Below are positions 46,470-58,110 of a stretch of 64,000 nt of DNA, in pieces (position 1 is the stretch's first letter; each line of letters starts with the position of its first letter). The position numbers and the translations under genes were made by a program. Under the pieces are notes generated by a model. That model was given only the letters and a program-made list of their open reading frames with translations, was not told where the DNA came from and did not search any database. Source of the stretch: Coccinella septempunctata (Eukaryota; Arthropoda; Insecta; Coleoptera; Coccinellidae). The stretch is taken from positions 26,053,521 to 26,117,520 of the forward strand of contig NC_058193.1 of assembly GCF_907165205.1 (NCBI RefSeq). The letters run 5' to 3'.

Positions 46470-48660
46470 GATCTATATATTAGATTAACATGAAATTCAC
46501 AACCCAATTAAGAAAATATTAGAAACTGCATGAATAGCCCTAAAATCACCTAGAAATTCATAAATTGGACCATGATTTATGGTTTCTTCAAGTTTCCCGC
46601 ATTCACAACGGGCTCTAAACTGAATTGCATCGGAAAAGCATAGTATTGCAACGTTCCAGACCTGTCCTTATACGATTCAGAATAAACCATATTTCTTACA
46701 TTCGAATTAAGGACCATAATGGTTTACGAGACTTCAGTCTGGGAATCTTATTTTGTCGCATATAGGAAAAAATTGGAAATGAGTCGGGAAAGGAGAGAAA
46801 TTGATTCCAAGGATTTATAACTGAAATCTGTCTTCGAATATGCGGCGGTAACATGTTTGAAAGAACTGGTAACCATTATTGAATAGGTGAAGATATAATA
46901 GTTCCAGTAATAATTCTCATAGAAATTGTTAGCTGTGCAGCAATATTTTGCATATGAGCATCCAAAATGGGTCAACAATTTTCAGCAGCCGTTCGAAGAG
47001 TAGTTGCATCAGCACCTCATGAAGTAGGTACCATCTAGTTTATTCCTGGTTTTCAACTTAAGACGCAAATTTTCCAAATGCGCTTTGAAATAAAGCGAGA
47101 TATCCAGCTTAACACCTAGTATATTGGATCGAAAGTTATGATCCAAAATAGAATTACCGAAAGCGACGCTCAATTTTCTATACAGGGTGTATTTGAGGGT
47201 GAGGCTTTTTCTTCAACAGAAGGTATAGAACTGGTCAAAATGAAGCGTTTCACCAAAAATCACCTATAGATAACTTTCAAAATGACAAAGTTGAAAAAAA
47301 AAATTGAAAATGATTACTGAAATAGATCCTAATACGACCGTTTACCGTTTGTTATCTGAATTATTGCAATAAAGCAGTGGGAAAAAACTTATCTCCTGAT
47401 TCGACCTTGTGGTTTCGTTTAGGATATTGGAAATGGTTAAATTCGATACCAACTGACAGAAGAGACTCAAGAGACACGTGCAAAAATAAAATAATACAAC
47501 AAAATCTCACCAATAAAATTCGTCTAAATTATTCTCGAATTTTTTTCCCAATGGGCATTACAAATTTCTTGTTCGAACATTCCAATAATCTTCGTAAAAA
47601 TGGGATGGAATGGGGAAACATCATATAGTACTTTTTGAACATAACTAACATAAGCACTTTCAAGAAACCGCCCCGATTTTCTACATTTTTTTCACCCTAA
47701 ATTGCACGATACAACAATTATGATTCTCTCAAAAGTGACCTGACGCATCTAATCCGATGAACTTGGTACCACTGAAACATTTATTGTCAAGCCATATATG
47801 TTTTCTTTCGTTTTTGCGATGCCGGAGTCACCTTCCACAGTACTTCAAATTCAATGAAATTTTGTTGAACTTCTAGGGGTTGTATCCCAGCCATCTATAT
47901 TTTATATAGACAATTTTTGGTTGAACGACTTATTTTGATGAGTTCTACCTTCTGTCAAAAAAAAGCCTCACCTTAGAAAACACCCTGTATTTATTATGAT
48001 TATTCAAATGGAAACACGAAACGTTGTTTTTATTTGAGTTAGGACACAAAAAGCACTCGAAAAAGTAATTCCTCAAAAAATCTAAATCTGTAGATAGATT
48101 ATTCTCTATACATCTAAAATCAGAAAGACGGAATGATAGGCAATATCATCAGCATATATAAATTTCTCAGAAGAAGTGGTAGAGACATCACACAGATACG
48201 AATTGAAAAAAAGAGGTGCCAAAACTGATCTTTGTGGGAGACAAAGTTTCGAAAATACTACTATTATCATCAACAAAAACACGAAACTTTCTATCTGACA
48301 TGTTTTCTAGTAAGCGAACCATCTTTCCACAATTCAGATGTGTATAAAGCTTGAAAATCAAACCATCGTTCCATATGCTTCAGATTAGTTTTTTATTCAA
48401 ACCTGCTTCAATGAAAGTGGTGAGGATCAGAACCTGATCACAATTTCTATTCTTCCTGAAACCCCCTTGATAATTCTGGAAAAAGTCTTCTAGAGTCGAT
48501 TCAATCCTGAAAAGCCCCCTCTTAAATTTTTAAAGGAACACTCTACAAACGGATGGGTCGATAACTATACTAGGATTAGAAGAATCCTTTCCACTTTTTA
48601 AAATTCCTATGACTTCCGCCTTTCGAAATTCGGCTGGAAAATTGCCGGAATTTAGAAAGT
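46470..48660 (-). pseudogene. Jockey-like non-LTR reverse transcriptase, interrupted by an F2 MITE
   Basis: From high to low coordinates the minus strand reads FPAEFRKAEVIGILKSGKDSS (48630), then GGFRKNRNCDQVLILTTFIEAG (48480), then the catalytic KFIYADDIAYH (48150) and HLNNHNK (48010). A MITE occupies 47181-47990. The protein then resumes as ILGVKLDISLYFKAHLENLRLKLKTRN (47130) and ends RARCECGKLEETINHG...DFRAIHAVSN (46560). The order is that of Jockey-clade polymerases. Frameshifts and stops are frequent. The endonuclease domain and 3' tail were not identified. Confidence 0.75.
47181..47990. mobile_element. Family F2 MITE, copy 3 (about 810 bp), inside the Jockey remnant
   Basis: Ends TACAGGGTGTATTTGAGGGT and, inverted, CACCCTGTAT, with the TTCAACAGAAGGT / ACCTTCTGTCAAAA arms. 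Jockey coding sequence resumes on both sides. Confidence 0.8.
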
Positions 48661-48699
48661 TATTATAAAAAGACAACAACCAATACAATACTTTTGTCT

Positions 48700-49450
48700 A
48701 AAGCATAAAACACAATCTGAAACAAACGTTGAATAAGTTGCGCAGTGTATTTAAATTCGAAATGGGAAATTCATCCGTTCCATGCATGGTCATCAGGAGT
48801 GCCAACACAACAGGAGAACGATCTGGAACGGGAACGAAGGAACGGAGAGCACAAAGCGTCGTATTCTCATGCGCCGCTCGGGCGACCGTTGAGGGGTGTT
48901 TTCTAAATGTTTGTCGTTAATTCATCATAATGATTCATATGCGTTCGAGCTTGGGACTCGTTTTTACACCCCGAATGTTAAGGGTGTAAATTATAAGTTT
49001 AAGACAGATAGTCAATAATATTTGCGCACTCTGAAATTTGCCTTGGGTTTCGACAAAGACTGACGAGTGTACGTTCGCTGGTATCCTGCGGATATTTGGG
49101 ATATTCGGGGAGTCCTGAATACGTGCGCCATATTTCCTACATTTTCCCCCGATTGGGGCATTATGTTATGCAAAAGGATGCATGCAATCGAAATTCAGTT
49201 TGATCTTTATCTTTACCCGTTTTTTATTATTACTGAACTAAAGAACAAGTAATTTCTGGCAAAGAGCAAGAATGAATACTAGGTGAGTAGTTCACGAATT
49301 TTATAGGGATGCTCAGATATTAAGGTGATGCATGAAGTCAAGAGAAATTATAATGGTAATGATTATATTTTTTGTTTTAAGTTAAGTTTGGAAAAGTTCA
49401 AACATATTACTGCTTTCTGAAGTGGGGGCATTTTTTTATTGAATATTTTC
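48700..49450. promoter_or_regulatory. GC-richer block then AT-rich spacer
   Basis: 48760-49230 is GC-richer and non-repetitive, with GTTAATTCATCATAATGATTC and TTAAGGGTGTAAATTATAAG, and could be regulatory. 49260-49450 shows nothing. Confidence 0.2.
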
Positions 49451-49640
49451 TACACAGGGTGTTCCAGATGTCGACGTCAAGCGGAAACCGAATAATAGGA
49501 CAAGCCTTAATGGTTATCAAAAAACATACTATGCGAGTTTTGCAAGTAAATTCGAAAGTTGACGAATTCTAATTTGAACAAACTTTTCTTATACAGGGTG
49601 ATTCCGGATGAGACCGTCAGTTTTTAGGGGAAGTTTACAC
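49451..49640. repeat. Fragments ending in ACAGGGTG
   Basis: Two starts, CACAGGGTGTTCCAGATGTC at 49455 and TACAGGGTGATTCCGGATGA at 49595, resemble truncated MITE ends in the same orientation. No partner ends were found. Confidence 0.35.
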
Positions 49641-49818
49641 TGGTCAAGGCAGCTTCGAAACAATGTTTGGTTTATGGCTGGGGGCTTCTGTTGATACTCT
49701 ACAGAGTGATTAGTACGATTCGATCGATTTTACTGTTATCGATAACTTCGGTATGGTTTTTTGATTTCTCATGCTTTTTGCAAAATACCAGGTTGTTATT
49801 CTGATAATTTCGGATTAA

Positions 49819-50441
49819 GTGTACAGGGTGGGCAAAATTCGTTGTCTACTGAGGGGATCTCGAGAACCATAGCAGCTAGAAGAAAGCAGATGACACATAT
49901 TATAGGTCTTTTTTAATGACTTATCCGAATCTGAAAACAGAATCGGCCTATCATTTTTGGATTTCGAGTTATAAACAAAAATTGAGATTTTGAAGATTTC
50001 GAAAAGTTCTCATAATTTTTTTTTGTTTTAGAAGTTACAGATCTGAGACTTGAAACTGCTTAAGCACTTTCATGCGTAGAATCTACTGACAAAAAATTTT
50101 TTCCAATTCAAAATTGTCTATTACAATAAAAGTTTGCATTAAAAAAAATTGAAGTTCACCCAATGTTTGGAAATGAAAAAAAAATTTTGAGCTGGTCAGT
50201 GGCTTCTACGTGAAAAAGTGCCAGTAGAAGGTTCAAGTTTCAGATTTGTAACTTCATAGACAAAAAAATTGAGAGAACTTTACGAAATTGTCAAACTCAA
50301 AAACGAAGTATCGTAGAAAGCTGCGGTGATATTCTTTGTTTCTCCGAAAAAGAGCTCGGAAATGTTTCATCCGTTTTTTTCTAGCTGCTATACTTCTCGA
50401 GATTCTCTGAGTAGACAACGAATTTTTCCCACCCTGTACAC
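49819..50441. mobile_element. 623-bp fold-back MITE
   Basis: Terminal inverted repeats GTGTACAGGGTGGG and CCCACCCTGTACAC extend about 70 bp inwards (CAAAATTCGTTGTCTACT; ATCTCGAGAA; AGCAGCTAGAA). Weaker complementarity continues further in. It is non-coding. Confidence 0.85.
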
Positions 50442-50699
50442 GTTGAAAAAACCTGCATTGCGTTCCCAAAACTCCGTTATCCGTTTCAGATTCTAGCATA
50501 ATGGGTAATTATTTCGGTAATTTCAATTTTATTGGCTTCCGAGAAATTTTTCTGAAAAAAGAGCAATATCGAAATTTCGCTCAAATGCAGTGTGAAGATT
50601 CTGAACAAGTAAAACAGTAAAGCTGTATCGTCAAATGAAAGTTGTGCCTATGTTCTGTTGTGATACCAAATCACAAATCCATATTAAATTACTTTTATT

Positions 50700-51230
50700 C
50701 TGAAAAAAATCATTTGATACAAAAAATTACTTTATATGCACATAATACCGAAAAATCTACATAAATGAAAACATACGGGGCATAAAAGCTAAACTGACGG
50801 ATTAACAGAATATTCACATCGATGTGATTTCCTACAGAACTTCTGATGAGATTTGTATTTTGCTTCAAAATATTGCATTCTTTGAACATTTTTTCAATCG
50901 TATTTCCTCTACTCCTAATTTCTACTTTTTGACTTTTGTTCTCAGATGTTCCCAACATGAAATAATCCAGTGGGTTCAAATCAGGCAATCTTTGTGGCCA
51001 AGCAATGGAGGATGTGAAGTGCTGTAATCTTTGTGATAGACCTTGTAGCAACAGTTTTGAACCTTTTGAAATGGAATGGTCTTGCACACTTTGCTTTGCG
51101 AAGTTTCTAACCCGATACTCATTTGACGAGTACCTACTAATAGACGGTTCTTACCACGATTCGATTAGAAATTTCGTTAGCAGTATTTGGCCTATTTCTT
51201 ACGCCTTACAAGGATTCTGTGTTCCGTGTT
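50700..51230 (-). pseudogene. DDE transposase remnant
   Basis: A minus frame at 50710-51087 contains WPQRLPDLNPLDYFMLG, a variant of the WP-x-SPDLNPLD motif at the third catalytic residue of mariner/Tc-like transposases, followed by a plausible C-terminus. The upstream catalytic parts are missing or unreadable. Confidence 0.5.
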
Positions 51231-51437
51231 AGAATAATGAAACACCTTTTCAAAAGTTCATTTATTTGATTGAAGTTGGTTAAGTAATCCTCTTTGTTTT
51301 CAATTTTGGATTCCAATGCTAAATTCCAGTGAACCATAACTGACAAGATGAATTACATATTACATAAACATTAATAATAACGTTGCTACGTTACAGGATT
51401 ACAGTGTTCCTTGATCAAAAATTAGGAATGGTTCTTA

Positions 51438-51562
51438 CGGCCGGTTTCATAATCAAACCTAAAGTCGCTTTAATTTTGAAGCTTCCTTTGATCCTACCAA
51501 AAATGACAGTAAAGGAAGCTTCAAGCTTTAAGTGACATTACATTCGATTATGAAACTGGACG
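51438..51562. mobile_element. 125-bp MITE with TTA duplication
   Basis: Inverted ends GGTTTCATAATCAAAC and ATTCGATTATGAAACT, flanked by TTA at 51435-51437 and 51563-51565. Same target site and similar GGTTTCAT end as the MITE nested at 17016-17275. Confidence 0.75.
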
Positions 51563-51565
51563 TTA

Positions 51566-53399
51566 ATGTTATAAATTGGCTAGTTCCCTTTGAAAAATCA
51601 TATTTCCTTTCAGAAAAGAGCTATTGATTGATGTGACTACCTCCTCAGGGTCTTCAGTAATTTAAAGGCAATTTGTATACCATGAAATTCAATTGAAATT
51701 TCTGCAGACTCGACATCAGGTGATAAACTAAATGGAATAGGCTACAAATAGACCTCAACATGATTAAAATCCATGCACAACTTTAAAAGTTATCTCAAAA
51801 TTAATTTGGTGAAAAAATTTTCTCTCCGGATTTTTTTTGTTCAGGAGTGTATAATGAATGCACACGAGTTCTCGCTCAATATTCTTTTAAGTATACGAAA
51901 ACTGGCTTTCAACGCCGAAACACCAGGTGCAAAACATATAGAAGTCCCTAATAGGTCCCTCCTTTTCGGATTATTTAACAATGTTAATCCGGCGATTTTA
52001 CATAAGATAAGAACAGACGCATAGAGTTCAGCTCCGGTTCCCTTCCGAGCCGACCATAGATCTGTCAGTGGGCATTCATTTATGTCGCGGTACAGCGATA
52101 AACAAATCCATATCTGCACAAACAGTTCACAACTAGTCACGAACTATAATTTGAATACAATACATGTCATCAGTTATGTCCGCCAGAAATCGTATTGCTC
52201 CCTGCCTCTCTGCTTGTTGGTCGCTACTGCCTTACTTCATCCGTTCGGAGTCTGTTGGCTACTTAAGGCATGTGCTTTCGGTTCTCAGAGCTTTGGATCT
52301 ACATTTACAAGGTACTGCCTCCATAACTGTGTCACTCTGGTATGAAGCACCGAACCTCTTCGCTGACAGTTGTGATAAAAGGTATATTGTCATGAGCTCT
52401 GTGAAATAATCGAATGGCTACTGCCGTCGACTAATTCGAAAGAACGATGATCTTGTTCGTTACCTGCATAAGTTATTCTGAATAACTAGTTCCGCCTATC
52501 TTCAGTCTATCGCTCATACTATTATGGTTATCCTTGGACGAGATGGAATCAACGACGTCTCTTCAGATGGTGCAAGGGAGACTTTCAATGAAATCGTACC
52601 AAGAATTTTTTTATCAGGTGTAAAAAATCAATATTCGAAAGCATAAAAATACGTTCACTTAAAGCATTTACAGACAGGGAACGTTTTTGAAAGCGAAACA
52701 GACAAGATTAGAAGCGGAATAAATTGTTTTCCCCCATACACCGAAAGGTAATTTGGGATAATGATTATATATAATATAAATTGTTTTCAAAAAGTTTTAA
52801 CATCATAGTCACCTTAGTCACTTCCATATCACTTTAATTCTTACTATCACAACCCTAATCCCTCAAATTTTGAATAATGAAGATTGGCAAGTGATACCTA
52901 CTCCATTTGAAAGGCCTTCCTGTCTGAATTCAGTGTGGTGATCCTCTCTCTTTTCTGAATTCAGTGTGGTAATCTTTTCTTATTTGAATTTAAACACTGA
53001 TACCTCCCACAACCATGGTGTGTACATTTTTCTTGAGCCGCCCCTGCCTACATATAGGCCCCCTCAATATAGTACGTGAAAAGCAGTTGGAATTTCTTTC
53101 TTAGAAACCGGAAAACTGGCAGAAATGATATCTAAGTAAGTGTTGACGACCTCAGTAGTGAATAGATATAAGCAATGAAACCAAACTTAGCAAGTTGCCA
53201 ACATTTCGATCATATTTGTGACCATATTTAGAGCTCTGGAAGAGCAATCCAATTATGAAATGAGGTTCTTCAGAACCCTGTTATATAACAAACACAATTT
53301 CTTTCGTATGAATGAGACAAATACCTTCACTCGAGTTTTTAATGATTTTAGGATTATCTCTAGTAGTTCTACGGGAGCAACAGAAGACGTACTGTGAAA
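51566..53399. other. Intergenic, mostly unassigned
   Basis: 52020-52440 is GC-richer with a GATAAACAAAT Fox-like site and overlapping frames on both strands (up to 99 codons) that I do not recognise. 52917-52999 has a short tandem repeat. The rest shows nothing. Confidence 0.3.
52917..52999. repeat. Short tandem repeat, about 30-nt unit
   Basis: CTGAATTCAGTGTGGTGATC recurs as CTGAATTCAGTGTGGTAATC, with a third decayed unit TTGAATTTAAACACTGATAC. Confidence 0.6.
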
Positions 53400-54424
53400 A
53401 CCCTCACAGGGGGATACAAATATTTTAAAAGAAGATTTTTTTGGTCAAAAGAAACACTTTTCTCCAATACAATTTTTTTCGGATTCGGCCCTGATAAGAA
53501 TATATAGCCATTTTAAGTTTTCATACTGAGTTATGCCACCCCTGAAAAAACAATATTTCCCTCAGAATAACAAGCTAAATCAGTGACCCTACACATCTGT
53601 GGATCTTTTAAGAGAGTTGAATTCGGTCAGAGTATACCTATTTTTTGGAATTTCACAGATAATTTTTATTTTTGAACATCCAATTACTCGAAAACGGCGC
53701 ATTATCTATACTTACGAGAAAATATGAGGAATACTTTTATTCTAAAAAACGTTCAAATATTCATAAGATAGTTTCTAACTTTTTTTCAAGAGTTAGGTTC
53801 TTCGAATTTTCGGTATTTTTATGTCACGCAATGGCCATAATGAGAAAACTGGAAGACGTGGGTGATATCTTGTGTTCGAAAAAGATTCATCAAATGAATG
53901 AAAAACTACATATATTCCGAAATTCATCTCATTCGACACAACCGTATGTGAGATAGAATTAAAAATAACTTTTTTCTAATATTCACATATAAAGTAACAC
54001 TTTTTAAAACTCTGGACTTTTTGAAACGTTTAACTTTTCGCAAAATAAAATATTTCGTAACTGATGAAACGATTGGTACTTGGTTTTATAATAACGGAGT
54101 GAAAAATTGAATGATTTCTGTCACTAGACGATTTTAAAGGAATCTCCGAGAGAAGCATTTACAGATGTTTTTGATACTTTGAATAATGTGTAAAACACTT
54201 TGGGAAACACTTTTTTTCGTATTTCACGTTCTTTTGCGCTCATTACGATCATAATGCTTTTCCCCACTAGTTGCACAAATAACTATTTTATATGGTTTTC
54301 CAACAGCCTGTATCTCTCAAACCGAGCCGATTTGGAAAAAATGGTAAAGGAAAAAAGAGTTTCTTTTGACATCAAGAATATACTGTTGAAATATTTGCAA
54401 AATCCAGAGACTCACCCTGTATAT
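53400..54424. mobile_element. Family F3 copy with a 300-bp internal insertion
   Basis: F3 blocks (GAATACTTTTATTCTAAAAA, CAAGAGTTAGGTTCTTCGAA, ACTGGAAGACGTGGGTGATA) run to about 53971 and resume at 54283 (TATGGTTTTCCAACAGCCTG). The intervening sequence matches no other F3 copy. It ends TCACCCTGTATATTTC. Confidence 0.65.
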
Positions 54425-54560
54425 TTCAAGAGCTTGTAGAAAAAAGATTGTTAGATAGATCAGAAGCATAAACCAAGTATCCAAATTTTCAGAAATATTT
54501 TATGATCCGTTCTCCGTAAACGTATATGGGGCCGCCCAACGTGGGACACCCTGTATACTG
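54424..54560. repeat. Family F5 repeat fragment, copy 2
   Basis: Matches 3320-3505 in order (CAAGAGCTTGTA, GATAGATCAGAAGC, GTTCTCCGTAAA) and ends GGGACACCCTGTATA, suggesting a MITE end. Confidence 0.45.
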
Positions 54561-54779
54561 CTCTTCTATTATCCCTTTAGCAGCCCGAGACATTCAATCG
54601 AAATTTATTAAGATTCTGTGATAAAGTAGACACTTCTCCTTGTTGATCCGAAACAATAAAAACCAAAAGCGAGGGCAATCGCTCCAGACATCCAGTTGTT
54701 GTCTCTTCGGATACCAAAACATCCTCTAGACTTAATCAGTTCAGAGCGAACTGACGTCTTAATACGGAAAAAATAAAAA

Positions 54780-55015
54780 TTCAGGTGTATGAAGTGTAAA
54801 CACCGTAACGAGCCACGACGTTGTCATCCGTTATCAACGTAATTTCACTTCTCTTATCTCACATACACTATTAAAGTGACACCCCGTAGGCAACCGGTCT
54901 GATAGTAATTAATAACAACAGATCTTGTGCCTTCACGGGTTCGCATTAGATCAGGGTTGATGCGTCTAATGGACGTAGACAGCTTCGCCCTGTTTATAGA
55001 TTCATTTTGTGGAAG
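54780..55015. promoter_or_regulatory. Candidate conserved non-coding block
   Basis: GC-richer, non-repetitive, with GTAACGAGCCACGACGTTG, GATAGTAATTAATAAC (homeodomain-type) and GTTTATAGATTCATTTTG. Lies about 4.8 kb past the teashirt stop on its 3' side. Confidence 0.27.
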
Positions 55016-55225
55016 ATTTCAATTCGGAAGGTGCTTTTCGTTCCTTGCAATTTCAGAATCGAGCAGAAAAAATTTTGATTTTTTTTTCTGGTAAGTTGGA
55101 GAAGATTCACTGCATTTTTTTCTTCTCCGAGGAAAGCATCAGTTTTCGCAGTGCTAGATGCCCTTTAGTATCAAGTATTTCAGCTTATTTGGCAAACAGT
55201 TTCTGTTTTCACCATCCACTATAAT

Positions 55226-56435
55226 AGTTGGGGAGCCCATGAGGGATTTACTCGAGCATGTCAGATTAATATAAGGGGAGATTTTTTGGATCCTCTAGAG
55301 CATCTCTACCAAAAATCAAACCTGCCTATAGGGGGAATTGTCTAGGACACTCTGTCAGAATATTAAATGAAAACGATCATTGTCATTATCGAGCGTGTCT
55401 CGTATCAGATTATGATATATGTGGTTAATTACATGTTGAAAAGTATATATTCTCTTAATCTGACAATTTAAGCGTGACGAAAATGTGTGGGAGAACGCCA
55501 AACTTGCAAAAAAAACATCACGTGAACATTCTCAAGCGGGGCCGTTTTTTTGTCTGATTTTGATGCTAATGATTCAAGAATATAGGGAAAATATAATCTG
55601 ACAGTTTCAGCAAGCCGAAACAATAAAAATTGGCCATAAAGTTCACAAAAATCAGTTTTTTTGAATTATCTCTTCTCCAGGGCTTCAAATTGTTTTCGCA
55701 TTCATAATAAAAGTTGTAGAGGATAACGTTTTCTACAAAGTTTTGTTCGAAGCAATTTTTTCTACGTTTGAACGTTTTTGGCGATGAATGTACATCAGAC
55801 TGGGTTTCTACAGTGACCTTGGCCTTTCGCTTGTGTGGCTAAGCTCCTCGCCCTTATCGCCCTCTAACACGAAAACAGTTGAGAAAATGTAAAATTGCTT
55901 CAGACAAAAGTTGTATAGAATTTTATTATCTACAACTTTCATAATGAATACTGAAATGATTATAGGTACAGGAAGGGAGAAATAAAAAAAAAGCCTTGTT
56001 ATCTTCTTCAAACTATCAGATTAAGAAAACTCCCCCTGATTAGTGTTAGATTAATAGGTCAACACGTCTGCAACACCGAGATTAATCATCTGTATGAAAA
56101 TCTGACACTCTCGAGAATGTACAAGTGACGATTTTTTTGAATTTTCAGAGGACCTTGCGTAACGTCCGAATTGTAAGGATCTTAAAAAGAAGCTTCCTTT
56201 GGGTCCAATTAACATAACCTCTAAAAATCTGATACGCTCGAAAAAATTTTTTTTTCACATTTTTCAACTCTTCTGTACGGCCAGCCAAACCACTGTCAGA
56301 TTAACATGAATTCATTATCAGAGACACGTAGGGCTTATACAGTATTTTAATCTGACAAGCTCGAGTATGTAGACCTGACGATTTTTTTTACATCTTACAT
56401 CATAGAACCTTCTTTTTTTTCTACCATTTCATAGG
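55226..56435. mobile_element. TIR element, family F6 copy 2, reverse orientation
   Basis: Begins AGTTGGGGAGCC and follows the reverse complement of 12469-13300 block by block (TATAGGGGGAATTGTCTAGG; TCAAGCGGGGCCG). It fades near 56435 at the TAGAACCTTCTTTTTTTCTA block, so one end is lost. About 410 bp at 55618-56027 is a nested insertion. Confidence 0.65.
55618..56027. mobile_element. Fold-back insert nested in F6 copy 2
   Basis: Absent from F6 copy 1. Shows internal complementarity (ATAATAAAAGTTGTAGA / TCTACAACTTTCATAAT; GAAGCAATTTT / AAAATTGCTTC). Boundaries are estimated by comparison with copy 1. Confidence 0.5.
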
Positions 56436-56809
56436 GAGAAAGGGTTTTTTACTGGGGTCTTTCTCTAAGCTCTTGTATCATACGTCAAATTGCCTAAACT
56501 GTACTTCATGCACATGCTATAATTATGGTTTGATGTTTAAAATGTTTTAAAAAATTGTTAAGCTCTTTATAAAAACAATATACACTGGATGTCTCAGGAG
56601 TGACTATACTTACTCTTATCAGAAAGAGAGTAGGACTAGCTGGGTATACAAATTGACTATAAAAAATTAATTTCTGGCTTTCCCGAGAAAGTAACAGGGT
56701 GATTTTTTTAATTTATGAAAAAACTGAGACCATAATCGAAGCCAAATTCATCGATATAATTTATTTAAACTTGGGAGGTTATATACATATCCTGAGATCG
56801 AGTTAGTGC

Positions 56810-57008
56810 TTGGAACATAGATACATAGAATGGAAAATATACATTTGTTGCTGTCTAAAGACTGGATTGAGATAGTTGCTTAGTGTCGCCAATCACAATT
56901 GAGATAGTTGATTAGGACATTGCTGTTACATCAATTTACAATGCGAAAAGATAGGAAAGTATATAAATTTATCCAAGTAACTTCAGTCCTTCAGTGTCGC
57001 GCTAGATA
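56810..57008. mobile_element. Partial MITE, inverted relative to 57828-58110
   Basis: Shares GACTGGA...GAGATAGTTGCTTAGTGT and CGCCAATCACAATTG with the inverse of the second copy, from GGAACATAGATACATAGAAT to GTGTCGCGCTAGA. The other terminus is not visible. Confidence 0.6.
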
Positions 57009-57827
57009 TAAAAAATTACAATTTAGTTGCTCGGCAACTACTTTAGTCAAATTGGAAAACTAACAATTAGTTTTGATTCCTGCGATTTTGATCATATTTG
57101 CTAGGTACATTATATATATGGTATTCGGAATGGAGGAGATTATCTATGAATTCAGTTCGGAAATAGCAAAATATTGATTCAGTCGTCTCAACGCAATCGC
57201 TAATCCCAACAAGCGATATAGTTCGGCGCTTTTTTTTTTTGTATTCAGATACATCCGACACAAATGATGAAACAACACCTGCCTCCATTGATATTAGCCG
57301 CGAATATAGTAATATTTGAAGAAGGCCTAGCTGCTGTCTACAAATATGCAACCCATTTAGATAATAGCAGTTGATTTAGTGCTTTTTCGGCTCGGATCAC
57401 AAGATGTGGCCCATTCTGTCTAATTTATGGTTATATGTACCGTATCGAGATGGGGGTCTCTGTGAAGTCTCAGCCATTAAATTCCGCCTGATGAGTGCAG
57501 GACTGTGTTATCTACTAACGCGGAACACGGGATTGGGGGATAAATTCTCGTGAATAACGAGAGTCTTTCGTGTATTATTGAGTTTTGGCGTCCCTTTCAG
57601 TCCAACGAAATTGATTCTTGAATGTTATACCTACAGCTTTCTACTGAGTACGAATTTCCCAATACAAATGATGAGGTTTTGAAAAATTCATGCCATTCTC
57701 CATGATGAAATGACAATTCTTGATGTCATTTTCCCAGATTCTGGAAAACGAGAGGGAATTCAAACCAGTCTCTTCGTTTGTGAATAGTTCCACACATACT
57801 CTACATCCTGAATAAATCAGATCTACC
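57009..57827. other. Sequence between inverted MITE copies
   Basis: Not recognised. Minus frames of 94 and 82 codons (57067-57351 and 57641-57889) have no known motif. 57370-57560 is GC-richer with TCTAATTTATGGTTATATG and could be regulatory. Confidence 0.3.
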
Positions 57828-58110
57828 CTTAGAACATAAATACAGGGAATGGACATTGACGTGCTATGAATGTATTTGTTGTGGTACAAACATTCGATGC
57901 TTCTCTGTCTAGCGCGACACTAAGACAATGGCGTAAAATGAATAAATTTATATAGCTCCTACCTTTTTGTACGGAAAATTGACGTGACAGGTGACAATGA
58001 TGTCAGATTCGACTTTATCAATTGTGATTGGCGACACTAAGCAACTATCTCACTCCAGTCTTTGGACAACAACAAATGTTTATTTTCCATTTCTTGTATC
58101 TATGTTAAAA
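57828..58110. mobile_element. 283-bp MITE
   Basis: Begins CTTAGAACATAAATACAGGG and ends, inverted, TTTCTTGTATCTATGTTAAAA, with partial TIRs. The interior matches 56810-57008 in reverse. Confidence 0.6.

Noticed and set aside
51841..52140. 99-codon minus frame (with an 83-codon plus frame opposite)
   Set aside because: Overlapping frames on both strands, no motif, and no splice pattern; left as unassigned.
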